Shown in pieces: positions 9,737 through 12,463 of a stretch of DNA of 12,463 bases. Below the pieces are notes generated by a model. That model ran no database searches. It was not told the DNA's origin and saw nothing but the letters and a program-made list of their open reading frames with translations. A program made the position numbers and the translations under genes. Position 1 is the stretch's first letter, and each line of letters starts with the position of its first letter. This DNA is from Caulobacteraceae bacterium (GTDB taxonomy: Bacteria > Pseudomonadota > Alphaproteobacteria > Caulobacterales > Caulobacteraceae): the NCBI GenBank assembly GCA_947456005.1, contig CANGRP010000042.1:1-12463 (forward strand), given 5' to 3'.

Positions 9737-10717
9737 CTAGGGCTCCACCACCACCGTGCCCGACTTGGTTCCCGACTCCACCTGCTCATGGGCGGCGGCG
9801 CAGTCCTTCAGGGCGTGGCGGCCGGCGACCGGCAGGATCCGGGCGCCCGCGGAAATCCATTGAAGGATGTCGGCCTGGGCCCGCCGCCGGGCCTCGTGGG
9901 GGCTGATGGGCAGGTAGACGCCGTGGACGTTGAGGTTCAGCCGCATCAGGTCGCCCGCCGGGACGAGGGGCCGGGGTTCGCCCTTGGTGGCGTAGAAGGC
10001 GATGGAGCCATTCACCTTCACGCAGGCCAGGGTCACGGGAAGGTTCCCGCCGAAGTCCACGTCGACCACATGGTCCATCCCGGCGCCGCCAGTGAAGTCG
10101 CGGACCCGGGCGGCGACATCCTCCGAACGGTAGTTGACGACGAGGTCGGCCCCCGCGGCTCGCGCCCGGGCGGCCTTGGCCTCGCTGCTGACGGTGGCGA
10201 TGACCGTTGCGCCCGCCCACTTCGCCAGCTGGACGGCGTAGAGCCCCACCGCGCCGGCGCCCCCGGTGACCAGGACCGTCCGGCCCTGCACCGGTCCGGC
10301 GACGAAGACGCTGCGGTGGGCGGTCATGCAGGGAATGCCCAGGGTGGCCCCCTCAGCGAAGGACACAGCGTCGGGAAGGGGCGTGACGAGATCGGCGTCG
10401 AGCTCGATGAACTCCGCCGCGGACCCGAAGGCGCGGCCGTTCCTCTGGCCGTTGTAGAACCAGACCCGGCGGCCGACCCACCGGGGCGACGTCTCCGGAC
10501 CCACCGCCTCCACCACCCCGGCGCCGTCGCTGTTGGGGATGATGCGGGGGTAGGCCATGGGCGCGGGACCCGCCCGCATTCCGGCGTCCGACGGGTTGAC
10601 CCCGGAGGCGTGGATCCGGATCAGCACCTGCCCCCGCCCGGGCGAAGGGGTCGGGATTTCGCCGAACTCGAGCACCTCCCGGGCTGGACCCGTCCGTTCG
10701 TACCAGACCGCTTTCAT
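9737..10717 (-). CDS. NADPH:quinone oxidoreductase-type MDR protein (zinc-free)
   Basis: The 326-residue protein starts MKAVWYERTGPAREVLEFGE and has an N-terminal GroES-like domain (GQVLIRIHASGVNPSDAGMR) followed by a Rossmann domain with VLVTGGAGAVGLYAVQLAKWAGA (GGAGAVG at 152-158). The zinc ligands of alcohol dehydrogenases are absent and the GVNPSD motif (N41) is present, as in quinone oxidoreductases and related enone reductases using NADPH. The electron acceptor is unknown. The open frame extends upstream to 10912 into the carboxylase gene, but the conserved start and the preceding GAGGG ten bases before ATG 10715-10717 fix the start. It is convergent with the barrel gene (12 bases between stops) and divergent from the carboxylase. 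Confidence 0.9.
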   Translation of the reverse strand: MKAVWYERTGPAREVLEFGEIPTPSPGRGQVLIRIHASGVNPSDAGMRAGPAPMAYPRIIPNSDGAGVVEAVGPETSPRWVGRRVWFYNGQRNGRAFGSAAEFIELDADLVTPLPDAVSFAEGATLGIPCMTAHRSVFVAGPVQGRTVLVTGGAGAVGLYAVQLAKWAGATVIATVSSEAKAARARAAGADLVVNYRSEDVAARVRDFTGGAGMDHVVDVDFGGNLPVTLACVKVNGSIAFYATKGEPRPLVPAGDLMRLNLNVHGVYLPISPHEARRRAQADILQWISAGARILPVAGRHALKDCAAAHEQVESGTKSGTVVVEP

Positions 10718-10727
10718 GTCGCAGGCG

Positions 10728-10735
10728 CCCTCTCC
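10728..10735 (-). promoter_or_regulatory. Ribosome binding site of the quinone-oxidoreductase gene
   Basis: GGAGAGGG on the minus strand ends ten bases before ATG 10717, supporting that start over the longer open frame reaching 10912. Confidence 0.45.
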
Positions 10736-10812
10736 AGACCGGATGCCGTGCAGCCTAGACCAGGGCCGGAGCCCAGGCGAGCTCCGGGGCTGGCGTCCTC
10801 CGGGGGGTTGAA

Positions 10813-10821
10813 TGCTATATC
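10813..10821 (+). promoter_or_regulatory. Possible extended -10 promoter of the carboxylase gene
   Basis: TGCTATATC contains TG one base before TATATC, which matches four of six -10 positions. It is an AT-rich spot in very GC-rich DNA, about 48 bases before the ATG. No -35 box is seen, so it is weakly supported. Confidence 0.25.
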
Positions 10822-10855
10822 GGCTGGCGAGGCCGCCCAAGACGGCCCGACCGTG

Positions 10856-10862
10856 GGAAGGA
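10856..10862 (+). promoter_or_regulatory. Ribosome binding site of the carboxylase gene
   Basis: GGAAGGA ends six bases before ATG 10869 and, with the conserved N-terminus that follows, fixes the start. Confidence 0.6.
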
Positions 10863-10868
10863 AACCCG

Positions 10869-12463
10869 ATGCCCAAGCGCCTCCTGATCGCCAACCGCGG
10901 CGAGATCGCCATCCGGATCGCCCGCAGCGCCGCCGACCTCGGGGTGGAGACCGTGGCCGTCCACGCCGAGGATGACGCGGCCTCGCTCCATGTCCGGGCG
11001 GCGGACGGGGCGGTCGACCTGGGCAGGACAGGGGTCCCGGCCTACCTCGACATCGAGGGCATGGTCGCGGCGGCCCGGGCGGCGGGCTGCGACGCCATCC
11101 ATCCGGGCTATGGCTTCCTGAGCGAGAACGCCAGCTTCGCCGAGGCCTGCGAGGCCGCAGGTCTGATCTTCGTGGGCCCAAGGCCAGAGAGCCTCCGTGT
11201 GTTCGGCGACAAGGCGGCGGCGCGCGCCCTTGCCGAAACCTGCGGCGTTCCGCTTCTGGCCGGGATCAGCCGACCGGTCTCGCTGGAGGAGGCCCAGGCC
11301 TTCATGGCCGGCCTGGGCGCGGGCGGCGCCATCATGCTCAAGGCGGTGGCCGGCGGCGGCGGGCGCGGCATGCGGCCGGTCAGCGACCCTGCGGAGCTCC
11401 CGCCCGCCTTCGAGAGGGCGACCTCGGAGGCCAAGACCGCCTTCGGTTCGGGCGACCTCTATGTCGAGGAGCTGATGCCCAGGGCCCGGCACGTCGAGGT
11501 CCAGATCCTGGGCGACGGCGAGGGCGGGGTCATCCACCTGTGGGACCGCGAGTGCTCGCTACAGCGCCAGAGGCAGAAGGTGATCGAGATCGCGCCGGCC
11601 TTCGGCCTGCCTGAAGCCCTTCGCCGCGACATGCTGGAAGCCTCCGTGGCGCTGGCCCGGGCGGCCGGCTACCGCGGCCTCGGGACGATCGAGTTCCTGG
11701 TGGACGCCCGGCCGGGGGCGCCGCCCCGCTTCGCCTTCATCGAGGCCAACGCCCGCCTGCAGGTGGAGCACACCGTCACCGAGATGGTCCTCGGCCTTGA
11801 CCTTGTGGAGCTGCAGCTGCGCATTGCCGACGGCGCCCGGCTGGCGGACCTGGGGCTTGCCGGGGGCGCCTCTGCGCCTCGGGGGGCGGCGATCCAGGCG
11901 CGGGTCAACCTCGAGACCATGACCGCCGACGGCGGCTCGCGCCCCTCGGGCGGCGTCCTGAGCGCCTACGATCCGCCTTCGGGGCCCGGGGTCCGGGTCG
12001 ATGGCTATGGCTATGCCGGCTACGCCACCTCGGCCCGGTACGATTCCCTGCTGGCCAAGGTCATCACCCACGGCCGCGACCTGACCGCGGCGACGGCCCG
12101 CGCCCGGCGCGCCCTTTCGGAGTTCAAGATCGCCGGGGCGAAGACCAATATCGGCTTCCTGCAGGCCCTGCTGGCCAGCGACGCCCTGCCGGCGGGAACC
12201 CTGCACACGCGCTATGTCGAGGAACACGCGGCGGGCCTGCTGGCCGCTGAGGCGGGGCGGGCGCGCTACTTCGAGCCAGCGGGCGGAGCGGTGCGCAAGG
12301 CGGGGGCGAAGATCGACCTGGTCGATCCCCTGGCCGTTCTGTCCGTGAAGCCCGGCGAGGGCGGCGTCACCCCGGCCTCCGAAGCGGCGCCACCCCGGGA
12401 GACCCCCCTGGGTCCGGCCGGGACTACCCCGGTCCTGACCCCCCTGCAGGGCCTGATCCTAAG
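10869..12463 (+). CDS. Acyl-CoA carboxylase, biotin carboxylase domain and start of biotinyl domain (3' end outside window)
   Basis: The frame is open for 531 codons to the window edge. It begins MPKRLLIANRGEIAIRIAR, the classic biotin carboxylase N-terminus, then AIHPGYGFLSENASFAEAC, FGDKAAAR (K115), MLKAVAGGGGRGM (ATP-grasp glycine loop 162-168), HVEVQILGD, RECSLQRQRQKVIE (C229, K237), TIEF (E275) and EANARLQVEHTVTE (E292, N294, R296). The carboxylase C-terminal region follows, with SARYDSLLAKVI and GAKTNIGFL. After a Pro/Ala-rich linker, VLTPLQGLIL (522-531) resembles the V-x-APMQG opening of a biotin-carrier domain, so the protein continues beyond the edge. The variants SLQRQRQKVIEIAP and EANARLQVEH, and the carrier domain on the same chain, recall large single-chain carboxylases that also hold a carboxyltransferase domain. 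It makes carboxybiotin from bicarbonate and ATP; the acyl-CoA acceptor is unknown. Identification of the domain is firm, the subtype tentative. Confidence 0.93.
   Translation, partial: MPKRLLIANRGEIAIRIARSAADLGVETVAVHAEDDAASLHVRAADGAVDLGRTGVPAYLDIEGMVAAARAAGCDAIHPGYGFLSENASFAEACEAAGLIFVGPRPESLRVFGDKAAARALAETCGVPLLAGISRPVSLEEAQAFMAGLGAGGAIMLKAVAGGGGRGMRPVSDPAELPPAFERATSEAKTAFGSGDLYVEELMPRARHVEVQILGDGEGGVIHLWDRECSLQRQRQKVIEIAPAFGLPEALRRDMLEASVALARAAGYRGLGTIEFLVDARPGAPPRFAFIEANARLQVEHTVTEMVLGLDLVELQLRIADGARLADLGLAGGASAPRGAAIQARVNLETMTADGGSRPSGGVLSAYDPPSGPGVRVDGYGYAGYATSARYDSLLAKVITHGRDLTAATARARRALSEFKIAGAKTNIGFLQALLASDALPAGTLHTRYVEEHAAGLLAAEAGRARYFEPAGGAVRKAGAKIDLVDPLAVLSVKPGEGGVTPASEAAPPRETPLGPAGTTPVLTPLQGLIL

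Noticed and set aside
10718..10912. Upstream extension of the quinone-oxidoreductase frame
   Set aside because: It crosses the divergent promoter region and the carboxylase start. MKAVWYERTG at 10717 is the family's usual N-terminus with a ribosome site before it.
9788..10975. A 395-codon plus-strand open frame over the quinone oxidoreductase
   Set aside because: It is the antisense shadow of a clear MDR enzyme and runs into the carboxylase gene in another frame.

Overview
The window is high-GC coding DNA (third codon positions almost all G or C) and looks like a chromosomal segment of an alphaproteobacterium. A Caulobacterales member (Caulobacter/Phenylobacterium-like) is my best guess, based on the arrangement argJ - parvulin lipoprotein - secA and on protein style. 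That assignment is inference; there is no rRNA or other phylogenetic marker here. Genes are densely packed, and no stretch over 300 bases lacks a gene.

Layout. (1) 2-121: the 3' end of an IS110-type transposase, cut by the window edge, then about 60 bases holding two back-to-back perfect hairpins. (2) 185-2577, minus strand: a two-gene unit, parvulin-type peptidyl-prolyl isomerase lipoprotein then argJ, joined by a 4-base ATGA overlap. (3) 2578-2800: a divergent intergenic region with a perfect TTGACA and a hairpin followed by T's in the presumed secA leader. (4) 2801-6060, plus strand: secA with a TTG start and a C-terminal zinc-binding tail, followed with overlap by a GNAT acetyltransferase that has no ordinary start codon. 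(5) 6024-7798, minus strand: a compact three-gene unit: an SDR oxidoreductase with a twin-arginine signal, a small NTF2/SnoaL-like protein, and an ArsC/Spx-family thioredoxin-fold protein whose 3' end overlaps that of the GNAT gene. (6) 7949-9724, plus strand: an outer-membrane beta-barrel protein resembling the alginate-export family, with an apparent N-terminal POTRA-like domain. (7) 9737-10717, minus strand: a zinc-free quinone-oxidoreductase-type MDR enzyme. (8) 10869 to the window end, plus strand: the biotin-carboxylase portion, and the beginning of the biotinyl domain, of a large acyl-CoA carboxylase.

How they fit. Groups 2-4 are housekeeping: SecA drives export through SecYEG, the lipoprotein PPIase probably acts on exported proteins in the periplasm, and ArgJ works in arginine synthesis. 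Groups 5-6 form a divergent pair around a 150-base gap, an exported dehydrogenase facing an outer-membrane channel-like protein, which suggests but does not prove a shared envelope role. Groups 7-8 are a second divergent pair, compatible with acyl-CoA or small-molecule metabolism.

I see no convincing defence system, CRISPR array, tRNA, prophage or other large undescribed system. The most unusual items are the POTRA-like plus AlgE-like architecture, the SecA motif Ia substitution, and the non-AUG starts with a possible leader structure around secA.
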